From the NCBI GenBank assembly GCA_028284045.1, contig JANQSN010000017.1, forward strand, positions 1 through 64,000: a stretch of DNA of 64,000 bases, written 5' to 3'. Source of the stretch: Alphaproteobacteria bacterium. Its GTDB lineage: Bacteria; Pseudomonadota; Alphaproteobacteria; DSM-16000; Inquilinaceae. The notes beneath the pieces were generated by a model. It saw only the letters and a list, made by a program, of their open reading frames with translations. It was not told the origin of the DNA and did no database searches. Below, piece after piece: positions 35,801 to 42,945 of this stretch; the stretch's first letter is position 1, and the number at the start of each line of letters is the position of its first letter. Made by a program: the position numbers and the translations under genes.

Positions 35801-38272
35801 CACCTCCGGATTGCGCAGCGTGGTGGTGTCGCCCAGCGCCGCACCCGCCATCATCTGCGCCAGCAGCCGGCGCATGTATTTGCCCGACCGCGTCTCCGGG
35901 AAATCCGGCACGGCGATGAAGTCCGAGGGTACGGCGACCGCGCCCTTGTCCTGGCGCACCAACTCCGCCAGCCGGCGCTGGTCGTCGGCGGACAGCGCGC
36001 GCCCGGCGGCGGTGCGGATGAAGGCGACCGGCGTCAGCCCCTTCTCGCCATGCGGCGCGCCGACGACGACGCAGTTGCCGACGGGGCTGTCCGGGTTGAT
36101 CTGCCGGTCGCGCAGGATGGCGCCTTCGATCTCCTCGGTGCCCATGCGGTGGCCGGAGACATTGATCACGTCGTCGGAGCGGCCGTGCAGCGTGAAGCTG
36201 CCGTCGCCGTGCCGCACGGCGAAGTCGCCCTGCAGATAGGCCGGCACCGGCTGGCCGTCGGCGTCGCGGAAGCGGCCGTAATAGGTCGCCCGGAAGCGCG
36301 CGCGGTCGCCGACCCAGCCGGGCGCCATCGCCCGGTCGCCGTCGCCCCACAGGGTAAAGGCGAGATAGGGATAGGGCCGGGTGATGACGATCTCGCCGCG
36401 CTCCCCATCCTCTGCCCGGCGATAGGCGACGCGACCGTCGGCGTCGGTGTCGCCCGCCGGCACCCAGACGTCGCCGGCAACCCAGGGCAGCGCCCAGGTA
36501 TGGGCGTCGGCGCGCAGCGGCTGGTCGGGATTGCCGTAAGGGTGCGTCCAGACGATGCCGCCATGCTCGGTCGCCCAGTAGCTGTTGATGTATTGCCGGG
36601 TCATGAGCTGCATGGCGAAGCGCTGCACGGCCGGGCTGGTCGGCTCCGCACAGAAGGTGGCGACGCGCAAGGACGAGCGGTCGTAGGCCTCGACGTCGGC
36701 CCGGTTCTCCGGGTCGCTCATCACCGTCTTCAGGAAGGTCACGCCGGCCTTGAAGATGGTCACGCCGTAGCGCTCGATGATCGAGGCGAAGCGGCCGGCA
36801 TTGGGGAAGACCGGCGAGCCCTCGGTGAGGATGCCGGTGATGCGGCGGGTGAGGCTGGCGGTGATCAGGTAGCTCTGCCCGGTGATCCAGCCGGGATCGG
36901 CGACGACGTAGATCACGTCCTCGCCGTCCACCGCGTCGAAGCTGACGGTCATGGTGTGGGCGATGCCGGCGACATAGCCGCCATGGACATGCACCACACC
37001 CTTCGGCTTACCGGTGGAGCCGGAGGTGTAGATGATGAACAGCGGCGTATTGGCGTCGAGCGGCCGGCACGGCATGGCCCGGCCGAGGCGGAGCGCCAGG
37101 TCGCGGTCCGCCAGCGCGTCGAGCCCGGCGCGGCCGGCGACGCCGGCTTCGGCCGCCACCCGGTCGACCGCCCGGGCCAGCAGGTCGTGTGCCCACAGAT
37201 CGCGCTCGGGCACCCAAGCCAGATCGGCGATCCGGGCGTGGTTGACGACGATGACGTGGCGCACCCGGCGCGGCGCGCGGGCCAGCGCCTCCGCCAGGTC
37301 GGCGCGCAGGTCGGCCAACGTCGATGCCGGCAGGTCGGCGATCTCGCCCAGCGCCCGACCCAGCGCCTGCATGATGTCGGCCGGCGTCGCCGTGATCTCG
37401 CCGGCCAGCGCCCGGTCCAGCGCCGCCAGGCACACCGCAGCGTGGTTCGCCACGCGCGCGGCCAGCACGACGGCGGCGACGTCCCGGGCGGCCGCGACCG
37501 CGACGAAACGGTCGAGCGCGGGGTCCGTATAGACCTCCTTGAACGGCACGGTCTCCGCGTTGCGCGAGGCGCCGTCGGCGGTGATCACCACGCAGGCACC
37601 GGCATTCTCGATGCGGTCGGCCAGCGTCTTGTCGGAGAAGCCGCCGAACACGGGCGTGTAGATGATGCCGAGGCGCTTGGCCGCCTCCGTCCAGATGATC
37701 TGTTCGGGGATGTTGGGCAGGTTCAGCGCGATGCGGTCGCCGGGGCCGAGCCCGAGATCCGCCAGTGCGCGCGCCGCCGCGACGCTGTCGATCAGCAGGT
37801 CGCGCCGGCTGATCCGGCGGGTATGCACCGGGCCGCCGCGGCCCTGGTTGGCCGACGGGTCCCAGCGGTCGCCTTCGTAGTGATAGGCGGCCTCCGCGCC
37901 GTGGCCGGCCAGCACATGGCGGTCGACCTCGTTGAACGCGGCGTTTGTCAGGCCGCCGGCGAACCAGCGATAGACCGGTGCGGCCCGGTCGTCGAAGGCG
38001 GTGTGCCAGGGCGCCCAGTCGTCCAGCGCGACGTCGCGGCCGTCGGCGAGCGCAACACCGGTCCAGCGCCCGTCGGCCCCTTGGCTCAGCCAGGCGCCGA
38101 GGTCGGGGTGATACCAGTGCAGCAGACGCGCCGCGATGGCGCCGTGGAAGGCGCCGGGATCGGCCGCCGCGGCCTCCGCCATCGCCTGCCAGTCGGCGGC
38201 GCTGCGGATCGGGTTGGCGCGGATAACGGAAGGCAGCGGGGCGATATCGATCGCCGGGTCGAGGTCGTCCAT
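32822..38272 (-). CDS. pcs: Propionyl-CoA synthase (trifunctional acyl-CoA ligase / hydratase / reductase)
   Basis: Encodes 1,816 residues, matching the roughly 1,820-residue propionyl-CoA synthase of Chloroflexus and Erythrobacter. Domain order: an AMP-forming CoA ligase (about 1-860) with 'YTSGSTGKPKGVV' near residue 417 and catalytic K798 in 'SGKYMRR'; an enoyl-CoA hydratase (about 860-1130) with 'GVALGGGAELAAACHLR' near 960 and 'QPEINLFLPPGFGG'; and an MDR-type acrylyl-CoA reductase (about 1230-1816) with 'NYNDVWAVTGLP', 'VSGSGGVGLIVRLG' and a Rossmann motif 'GAASGTGQWAVAIGRAAG' near 1400. It converts 3-hydroxypropionate to propionyl-CoA via 3-hydroxypropionyl-CoA and acrylyl-CoA, sequestering acrylyl-CoA inside one protein. 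The ligase N-terminal region carries a large insertion, as in known family members. It is monocistronic as far as can be seen. Confidence 0.95.
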   Translation of the reverse strand: MDDLDPAIDIAPLPSVIRANPIRSAADWQAMAEAAAADPGAFHGAIAARLLHWYHPDLGAWLSQGADGRWTGVALADGRDVALDDWAPWHTAFDDRAAPVYRWFAGGLTNAAFNEVDRHVLAGHGAEAAYHYEGDRWDPSANQGRGGPVHTRRISRRDLLIDSVAAARALADLGLGPGDRIALNLPNIPEQIIWTEAAKRLGIIYTPVFGGFSDKTLADRIENAGACVVITADGASRNAETVPFKEVYTDPALDRFVAVAAARDVAAVVLAARVANHAAVCLAALDRALAGEITATPADIMQALGRALGEIADLPASTLADLRADLAEALARAPRRVRHVIVVNHARIADLAWVPERDLWAHDLLARAVDRVAAEAGVAGRAGLDALADRDLALRLGRAMPCRPLDANTPLFIIYTSGSTGKPKGVVHVHGGYVAGIAHTMTVSFDAVDGEDVIYVVADPGWITGQSYLITASLTRRITGILTEGSPVFPNAGRFASIIERYGVTIFKAGVTFLKTVMSDPENRADVEAYDRSSLRVATFCAEPTSPAVQRFAMQLMTRQYINSYWATEHGGIVWTHPYGNPDQPLRADAHTWALPWVAGDVWVPAGDTDADGRVAYRRAEDGERGEIVITRPYPYLAFTLWGDGDRAMAPGWVGDRARFRATYYGRFRDADGQPVPAYLQGDFAVRHGDGSFTLHGRSDDVINVSGHRMGTEEIEGAILRDRQINPDSPVGNCVVVGAPHGEKGLTPVAFIRTAAGRALSADDQRRLAELVRQDKGAVAVPSDFIAVPDFPETRSGKYMRRLLAQMMAGAALGDTTTLRNPEVLGEIEGRVGDWRRRQARLAVRDRLETTRSLRVEYDPAGAVGDRLIATVTIANPPVNALSERVLDELSTLADHLLRRADIGAIVLAGAGAGTFVAGADIRQLVEEVHDEAEAQAVAAKAHGLFRRLEAAAKPVIAVLDGVALGGGAELAAACHLRLATERTRIGQPEINLFLPPGFGGTQRWPRLLMERAAAAGGDPAAALVSALALLLSGRAVEVGDAVWLGLVDRMVTAPADALSQARALAREAVAHGTGPAVEAMQARHAAITRWQAVADGADALVDRALGDAYVRLCLAQSDSVGRGPVARAIVDLVRQGFRDGYLAGLAAESRVFARFVVDGEAGGRRGIRLFLDKQSPPLPARPRPAADPATCARLVEAGRLLPIGSPFVPGVTPLPDWQCAYAVVRDPATGAARHGDPAEAEVEALVPVPDPGPTEALVYVLASEVNYNDVWAVTGLPISVLDDHDEDVHVSGSGGVGLIVRLGEALQAEGRLAVGDVVAIYAGVSDLMDPEAGADPMATRFHIQGYQTPDGSHRQFMTAQGPQLFAPPGDLSLEAAGSYMLAGGTAYRALFRALGVTAGSGLLVEGAASGTGQWAVAIGRAAGARVVGLVSGPARRAAVEATGAAAVDRRADALAGLFTRVPADPAAWDAWAAAGRPWLDAVAEAHGGRLVDFALSHAGETAFPRSFQALGEGGVITFFGASTGHHMTFLGKPGGAEPAAMLARAGLRPGEAVVVFYGVAGRVRDETALAAIEAARRAGGRIVVVTDGDDQRDFVASLGYGDAVVGVVSLAEIARRVPQFRWPETMPDLPDLARDTAGFKETVRRMTEDTFKPLGAAIGRLLRSADNPRGQPDIVVERARTDSLAYTTMLVRPHTGRVVYCGDMGGRRYSFYAPQVWMRQRRILMPTAAIVSSHLNSAAEIAALNRMIAGGAVTVPPVHLGAWHDLPALHQAMYENHLDAATGGFGKAVVNHALPEPGLKTRDELLLAWAQAAEA

Positions 38273-38359
38273 GCGTCGCTGGGATCGGGGAAGGTGGGGG
38301 GCGCCGGTCCCAGAGTGCGCCCAGGGCGCGCGCCGGACAACCGTCAGCCGACCCCCGTC

Positions 38360-38809
38360 CTATTCCGCCGACAGCCCAAGGTCTTCCGGCGCCGGCGGGT
38401 CGACCGGGCGGATCGGCGCCGCCGCCTCGCCGCACGGGTAGCGCGCCGCCAGCGTGGCGATCAGCGCCCGATGGGCCGGACCCGAGCGGTCGACGTCACG
38501 AGCGTCGACATCGGCCATGAACTGGCGGCGGACCTGCTGCGGGGTGGCATCGCCGGTCAGGCAAAAGGCTGGGTCCTCGCCCCCCGCCGCCTCGGCGGCC
38601 GCGACCGTGGCGCCGATATAGCCGAGGCACACGCCTTGCAGGAACCGCGAGGTGACCGTGTCGCATTGCTGGTAGAGGTCGTAGGCCGATTTGTCGAAGC
38701 CGTCGGCGGCGGCCTGACCCGGGAGCACCGCCCACAGAACGGCCAGACCGACGACACAGGCGACGGACCGATCGGCCCGGCGCGCCGGGGTCACAGGTCG
38801 AAGCCGCAT
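38360..38809 (-). CDS. Secreted Rap1a/Tai-like protein
   Basis: Encodes 149 residues. An Arg-rich start and hydrophobic core (about 18-35) form a signal peptide ending near GQAAA. The mature domain 'YDLYQQCDTVTSRFLQGVC' then 'LGYIGATVAA' with 'CLTGDATPQQVRRQF' fits the Rap1a/Tai family, whose named members are type VI secretion immunity proteins, although most homologues are stand-alone periplasmic proteins of unknown role. No secretion genes are near, so immunity is not implied. The ATG at 38809 is well supported by a 'ggagg' site 7 bp upstream. It precedes the propionyl-CoA synthase gene on the same strand, 87 bp away. Confidence 0.75.
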   Translation of the reverse strand: MRLRPVTPARRADRSVACVVGLAVLWAVLPGQAAADGFDKSAYDLYQQCDTVTSRFLQGVCLGYIGATVAAAEAAGGEDPAFCLTGDATPQQVRRQFMADVDARDVDRSGPAHRALIATLAARYPCGEAAAPIRPVDPPAPEDLGLSAE

Positions 38810-39060
38810 AGAAGACCTCCGGCAACCGGGAAAGAGGGCCAGAAACGGCCACCCGGAGTATGGGCGACGGACCAGCACCGCCCAAACGCTCTTTACATCA
38901 GAAAATATGAATTAAAACATAATGACTATTCGTTTGTCTTATGTGTCGCACACCCGGTATCCTCACAGGACCGTGATCGGCGCACAACGCCGGCCGGCCT
39001 GCCCGTCTTCGGATCGCTGCTACAAGAAGCAAGACGGTCCGCGCCCGAGGAGCCGCCCCG

Positions 39061-40278
39061 ATGACCGAGTCCGTCGCCATCCGCGAAGACCTGCGCCGCC
39101 GCGCCGCCGATGTGGCAGCCGCGCATCTCGCCCCCCGCGCGGCGGAGACCGACCGCAGCGAGGCCTATCCCTGGTACGCGGTAAAGGCGCTGTGCGATGC
39201 TGGACTGTTCGGCCTGACCATCCCGGCAGAATATGGCGGCCCCGGCCATTCCTTCGGCGAAGCGGTCGTGGTGATCGAGGAGGTCGCCAAGGTCTGCGGC
39301 GTATCCGCCCGCATCGTGGTCGAGGCCAATATGGGCGCGCTGTCGACCATTCTCGCCTATGGCGACGAGGCGCAGAAGCAGGCCGCCGCCGCCTCGGTGC
39401 TGGGCGGCGACAAGCCGGCGATCTGCATCACCGAGCCGGGCGCCGGCTCCGCCGCCTCGCGCATGACCACGCGGGCCGACCGGCGGGGCGACCATTTCGT
39501 GCTGAACGGGGCGAAGCACTGGATCACCGGCGGCGGCGTGTCGAAGCTGCACCTGATCTTCGCCCGCGCCTTCGACGAGGCGGGGCGCGAGCTGGGCATC
39601 GGCGGCTTCATCGCCTGGGCCGGCGACGAGGGGCTGGTGATCGGCGCGCGCGAGCCGACCATGGGCCTGCGCGGGATCCCGGAGACCGAAATCCGGTTCG
39701 AGAACCTGGTCGTGCCGGCGAGCCGCGTGCTGGCGGCGCCGGGCGGCTTCGCCCACGGTTTCGGCGATCTGATGAACGCCTACAACAGCCAGCGGGTGGG
39801 CGCGGCGACGGTGGCGCTGGGCCTGGCGCAAGGCGCGCTCGACCGGGCCGTCGCCTATGCCAATGAACGCCACCAGTTCGACCGCCCGATCGCGGAATTC
39901 CAGGGCCTGCAATGGATGCTGGCCGATGTGGCGATCCAGACCGAGGCCGCCCGCGCCCTGATCCACCGCGCCGCCGACAGCCGCGGGCCGAAGAACAGCC
40001 CCTTCCCAGACCCGGTGCTGGCCGCCAAGGCCAAGGTGTTCGCCGCGGAGATGGCGATCAAGGCGACCAACGACGCGCTGCAGGTGTTCGGGGCGAAGGG
40101 CTATTCGCGAAACTGCGATATGGAGCGGATCGCCCGCGATGCCCGCATGTTCACCATCGGTGGCGGCACCGCCCAGGTGCTGCGCACACTGGTCGCCGGT
40201 AAGCTGCTGGGTCGCCGCCTGCCGCAGACCCGCGACGGCTACCTGCCCGCCGAGCGGCCGCGCCACGCCGCGGAGTAG
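39061..40278 (+). CDS. Acyl-CoA dehydrogenase superfamily, 3-sulfinopropanoyl-CoA desulfinase-like
   Basis: Encodes 405 residues of the FAD-containing acyl-CoA dehydrogenase fold, with 'CITEPGAGSAASRM', 'GAKHWITGGGVS' and 'QVFGAKGYSRNCDMERI'. Both positions that normally carry the catalytic glutamate are changed: the C-terminal 'IYEGT' site reads 'TIGGGT', and the isovaleryl-type site reads 'YNSQRVG' with Q244. R84 is also present. Absence of the base, with a Gln at this position and an Arg at 84, is what I recall for the desulfinase Acd of Advenella mimigardefordensis, which releases sulfite from 3-sulfinopropanoyl-CoA to give propionyl-CoA. The divergent neighbourhood of propionyl-CoA synthase strengthens a propionyl-CoA link. 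An ordinary dehydrogenase cannot be excluded. Confidence 0.75.
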   Translation: MTESVAIREDLRRRAADVAAAHLAPRAAETDRSEAYPWYAVKALCDAGLFGLTIPAEYGGPGHSFGEAVVVIEEVAKVCGVSARIVVEANMGALSTILAYGDEAQKQAAAASVLGGDKPAICITEPGAGSAASRMTTRADRRGDHFVLNGAKHWITGGGVSKLHLIFARAFDEAGRELGIGGFIAWAGDEGLVIGAREPTMGLRGIPETEIRFENLVVPASRVLAAPGGFAHGFGDLMNAYNSQRVGAATVALGLAQGALDRAVAYANERHQFDRPIAEFQGLQWMLADVAIQTEAARALIHRAADSRGPKNSPFPDPVLAAKAKVFAAEMAIKATNDALQVFGAKGYSRNCDMERIARDARMFTIGGGTAQVLRTLVAGKLLGRRLPQTRDGYLPAERPRHAAE

Positions 40279-40347
40279 CCCTGCGACGAGAGGACCGGCC
40301 GGCCGACGATTGCGCGCCGGCCGCCGCGGCGCGATGGTCCACCGGCC

Positions 40348-41457
40348 ATGGTCCGACGGTCCCTCCTCGCTCTCCTATTGGCGGTGCCGCTTTGGGCACT
40401 GCCCTCAGGCGCCCCGGCGCCGGGCAGCCAAGCCTGGGCGCTGAACTGTCCGGCGGGTTGGCAGGTCCGCGGGTTGAACTGCTGCCGGGTTCGCGGCGGG
40501 CAGGTGCAGTGCCAGCGCAATGTGGGACTGCCGGACGCGCTGGCACCGTTGGTCCACCATCCCTCCGCGCTCGCCCGGCCGCAGCCGGTGGACGACAGCG
40601 ATCTCGACGATCCGGCATTTCCGGCACGGCCGATCGCCGCCGATCCGGCCCTGCTTGACCCCGCCGACGACACCTGCGGCTCCGTCGCCTGCAATTTCGA
40701 CCTGATCCGCTCCATCGCCGCGCTGCAACGCGAGGCCGGCGCCGACACCGCCCAATGTCTCGGGGCGCTGAGGCGGCACTACTGCCGGCACTCGCCCTGG
40801 ACGCCATTGGACCTGGAGGCACGCTTCGCCCGCATCCTGGTGCTGGGCCAGCCGTTCGCCGAGGCCGCCGGCATCGACGCGCGCGCCCTGCCCTGCATCG
40901 CCGCCATCGAGACCCGGACGCTGGAGCCCCTGGCGGTCAGCGAATACAACTGCGTGTTGGGTTGGACCAGCGACCAGGGCCTGCCGCAGATCATCCGCCC
41001 CACCTTCGATGCCTTGCGCCGGCGCGCCGGCTTCGCCAGCACCGTCGTCGACTATGGTGACGAGGGCAGCGACGATGGCGACGACGCCGACAGGCTGTTC
41101 GCCGAGATCGCCCAGAGTGTGCGCCATCAGTTGGAACTGATGGTCGCCGTGCTGGTGGAAAGCGGCGCCCCCGGCCCGGAGGGCGGCAGCGGGCTGAACG
41201 CCTTCATCCGCTACAATGGCAGCTTCCGATCGATCGCCTTCGGCCAGGCGGTGGACACGTGCCTCGCCTGCCTGCGCGAGCGCGTCGACCTGGACAGCCT
41301 GGAGGTTCGGGGCGATCCGATCCGCTGCCTCGGCGCGGCCTATGCCGGCCCGGCGATCCGCGACCGCTTCGCCGAGACCCAAGCGCAGTGCCAAGCCATC
41401 GACACACCGGCGACCCCAACCATGCCGGGCGACCTGCCGCTGTCCGTGCAGGAATAG
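40348..41457 (+). CDS. Exported Cys-rich protein with a lysozyme-like core
   Basis: Encodes 369 residues. The signal peptide spans about 1-31 (ending SQAWA). The mature protein opens with a small Cys module, 'NCPAGWQVRGLNCCRVRGGQ'. The central part has 'PCIAAIETRTLEP', 'SEYNCVLGW' and 'GLPQIIRPTF', an arrangement similar to the active-site helix (E) and GLxQI motif of transglycosylase-like lysozyme folds, so peptidoglycan cleavage in the periplasm is possible. About a dozen cysteines suggest disulfides. A Cys-X2-Cys (CLAC) follows near the C-terminus. No close family is recognised. A hairpin with a 9-bp G/C stem follows 35 bp after the stop. Confidence 0.68.
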   Translation: MVRRSLLALLLAVPLWALPSGAPAPGSQAWALNCPAGWQVRGLNCCRVRGGQVQCQRNVGLPDALAPLVHHPSALARPQPVDDSDLDDPAFPARPIAADPALLDPADDTCGSVACNFDLIRSIAALQREAGADTAQCLGALRRHYCRHSPWTPLDLEARFARILVLGQPFAEAAGIDARALPCIAAIETRTLEPLAVSEYNCVLGWTSDQGLPQIIRPTFDALRRRAGFASTVVDYGDEGSDDGDDADRLFAEIAQSVRHQLELMVAVLVESGAPGPEGGSGLNAFIRYNGSFRSIAFGQAVDTCLACLRERVDLDSLEVRGDPIRCLGAAYAGPAIRDRFAETQAQCQAIDTPATPTMPGDLPLSVQE

Positions 41458-41491
41458 GGTCCATCGACTGGCATCGCGCAGCCTGTTCAAG

Positions 41492-41514
41492 CCCTCCCCC
41501 TCGATGGGGGAGGG
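41492..41514. terminator. G/C hairpin between convergent genes
   Basis: The sequence ccctccccc, loop tcgat, then gggggaggg forms a perfect 9-bp stem in the gap between the exported lysozyme-like gene and the convergent membrane-protein gene. No T-run follows. The same type of 'CCCTCCCCC' palindrome is widespread as a short intergenic repeat in Proteobacteria, so it may be a repeat that also ends transcription. Confidence 0.6.
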
Positions 41515-41559
41515 ACCTCTATAGAGTCGATTTGGCCAGTCACTCGGCCGATCACTTGG

Positions 41560-41892
41560 CTACTCCGCCGGGACGAACTCGCCGAAGCGCTCGATCAGAC
41601 CGTCGCCGGTGCCGGCCATCAACAGCAACAGCGCGGTGACCACCACGCCCCAGACCGTCACCGCGCGCAGCGCCGCCTGTCGGTTGGATCCGTTCAGCAG
41701 ATGCACCATCGCCGCAAAGGGGCCGGCGATCAGGCCGATCATCACCGCCTCGACCGCCCCTTGCGCGGCCACCATCGGCGCGAAGTCCCGCCCGGCGCGC
41801 AGCATCGCCAGCCCGGCGCCGACGGCCAACACCAAGAGCGCCGTGACCACGAACAGCCGGCGTGGCGAGATGGCAACGCCTGCGCGGGTCAC
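41560..41892 (-). CDS. Small four-helix membrane protein
   Basis: Encodes 110 residues from a GTG start. Hydrophobic segments lie at about 13-30, 40-62 and 73-92, with a possible fourth weak one between; the loops contain Arg/Asn. The C-terminus is acidic (GEFVPAE). No motif links it to a known transporter or enzyme. The upstream neighbour on the minus strand is an EamA-type exporter, but a 177-bp gap separates them, so an operon is doubtful. Confidence 0.6.
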   Translation of the reverse strand: MTRAGVAISPRRLFVVTALLVLAVGAGLAMLRAGRDFAPMVAAQGAVEAVMIGLIAGPFAAMVHLLNGSNRQAALRAVTVWGVVVTALLLLMAGTGDGLIERFGEFVPAE

Positions 41893-42069
41893 CGGCTGAG
41901 TGTCCGCACGGCCGGACGGCGGCGGGCGACGCCGGGATGGGTCGGCGTCGCCCTTGCCGGGAACCGGGTCCGGCCGGCGACGATCGATACCGCCGCCGCC
42001 CCTCTCCGCCTGGGAGCCGGCCCAAGGTCACCATATGACCTTACAATCAATATGGCCATTTCGCAGCCA

Positions 42070-42945
42070 TTAGGGAACAGGCCCAGTGGCGGAAACCGCG
42101 CGCGGTCGCCGGATCACGATGACGGCGACGCCGCACAGGGTCAGCGCGCCGCCGACGACGAGGCCAGCGGTCACCGGCTCGCCCAGGAACGCCACCCCCG
42201 ACAGGACACCGAACACCGGCACCAGCAGCGTCCACGGCATCACTTGGTTGACCGGGTAGCGCGCCATCAGCCGGTACCAGATGCCGTAGCCCAGGATGAC
42301 GATGACCACCGCCTGATAGGCGACGGCCGCGAAGGCCCGCCAGTCGGCCGCCAGCACCGCGGCGACCTGATCGCGCTCCAGCACCAGGGACAACAGGACG
42401 AGCTGCGGCGTCGCCAGCAGCGCCACCCAGGCATTGAGCTGCAGGCTGCCGAGATCGGACAGCCGCTTCATCTGGATGTTCGATCCGGCCCACACCAGCG
42501 CCGCCACGACCACCATGGCGACCGCCCAGATCGGCGAGCCCTGGCGCGGCTCGCCGGCCAGGATGGCGACCCCCGCGATCGCCACCGCCATGCCGACCGC
42601 GCGGCGCCAGCCGATCCGGTCGTTGAGGAAGAGCGCGGCGAGCAGGGCCGCGAACGGCACCTGGATCTGGATGGCGATGGCCGCCACCGCCGCATCGACA
42701 TGCGGCAGGGCGCCGAAGATCAGGGCGAAATGCACCACGCCGAGGGTGAGGGAGTAGAGGTATAGCTCCCCCAGCCGGCCCCGCGGCACCGGTACGAACG
42801 CCACCAGCAGCACCGCCACGACGAAGAAGCGCAGCGCCATGAAGGTCAGCGGCGGCAACTGCTCCAGCCCGATCTTCACCACCACGAAGTTCAGGCCGAA
42901 GACGATCATCACCAGCAAGGCCAGTGCCATGTCCCGCGCGGACAT
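42070..42945 (-). CDS. EamA/DMT-family metabolite exporter
   Basis: Encodes 291 residues with ten predicted membrane helices arranged as two EamA repeats (about 5-135 and 145-280). 'VIFGLNFVVVKIGLEQLPP' then 'FMALRFF' in the first half is typical of YedA/RhaT-like drug/metabolite transporters, and 'PVFGVLSGVAFLGEP' marks the second repeat. Such proteins export amino acids or other small metabolites; the substrate cannot be told. Its ATG overlaps the stop of the ABC-F gene (TGATG), so the two are translationally coupled. Confidence 0.88.
   Translation of the reverse strand: MSARDMALALLVMIVFGLNFVVVKIGLEQLPPLTFMALRFFVVAVLLVAFVPVPRGRLGELYLYSLTLGVVHFALIFGALPHVDAAVAAIAIQIQVPFAALLAALFLNDRIGWRRAVGMAVAIAGVAILAGEPRQGSPIWAVAMVVVAALVWAGSNIQMKRLSDLGSLQLNAWVALLATPQLVLLSLVLERDQVAAVLAADWRAFAAVAYQAVVIVILGYGIWYRLMARYPVNQVMPWTLLVPVFGVLSGVAFLGEPVTAGLVVGGALTLCGVAVIVIRRPRAVSATGPVP

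Noticed and set aside
32822-38272. Polyketide synthase or plain acetate-CoA ligase
   Set aside because: There are no ketosynthase or acyl-carrier motifs, and the ligase, hydratase and reductase domains are in propionyl-CoA synthase order and length.
38360-38809. Type VI secretion immunity role for the Rap1a-like protein
   Set aside because: No effector or secretion genes are nearby, and most members of this family are not linked to toxins.
35345-39064. 1,239-residue open frame on the plus strand
   Set aside because: It is antisense to propionyl-CoA synthase, with composition typical of a shadow frame; the minus-strand product has three recognisable enzyme domains.
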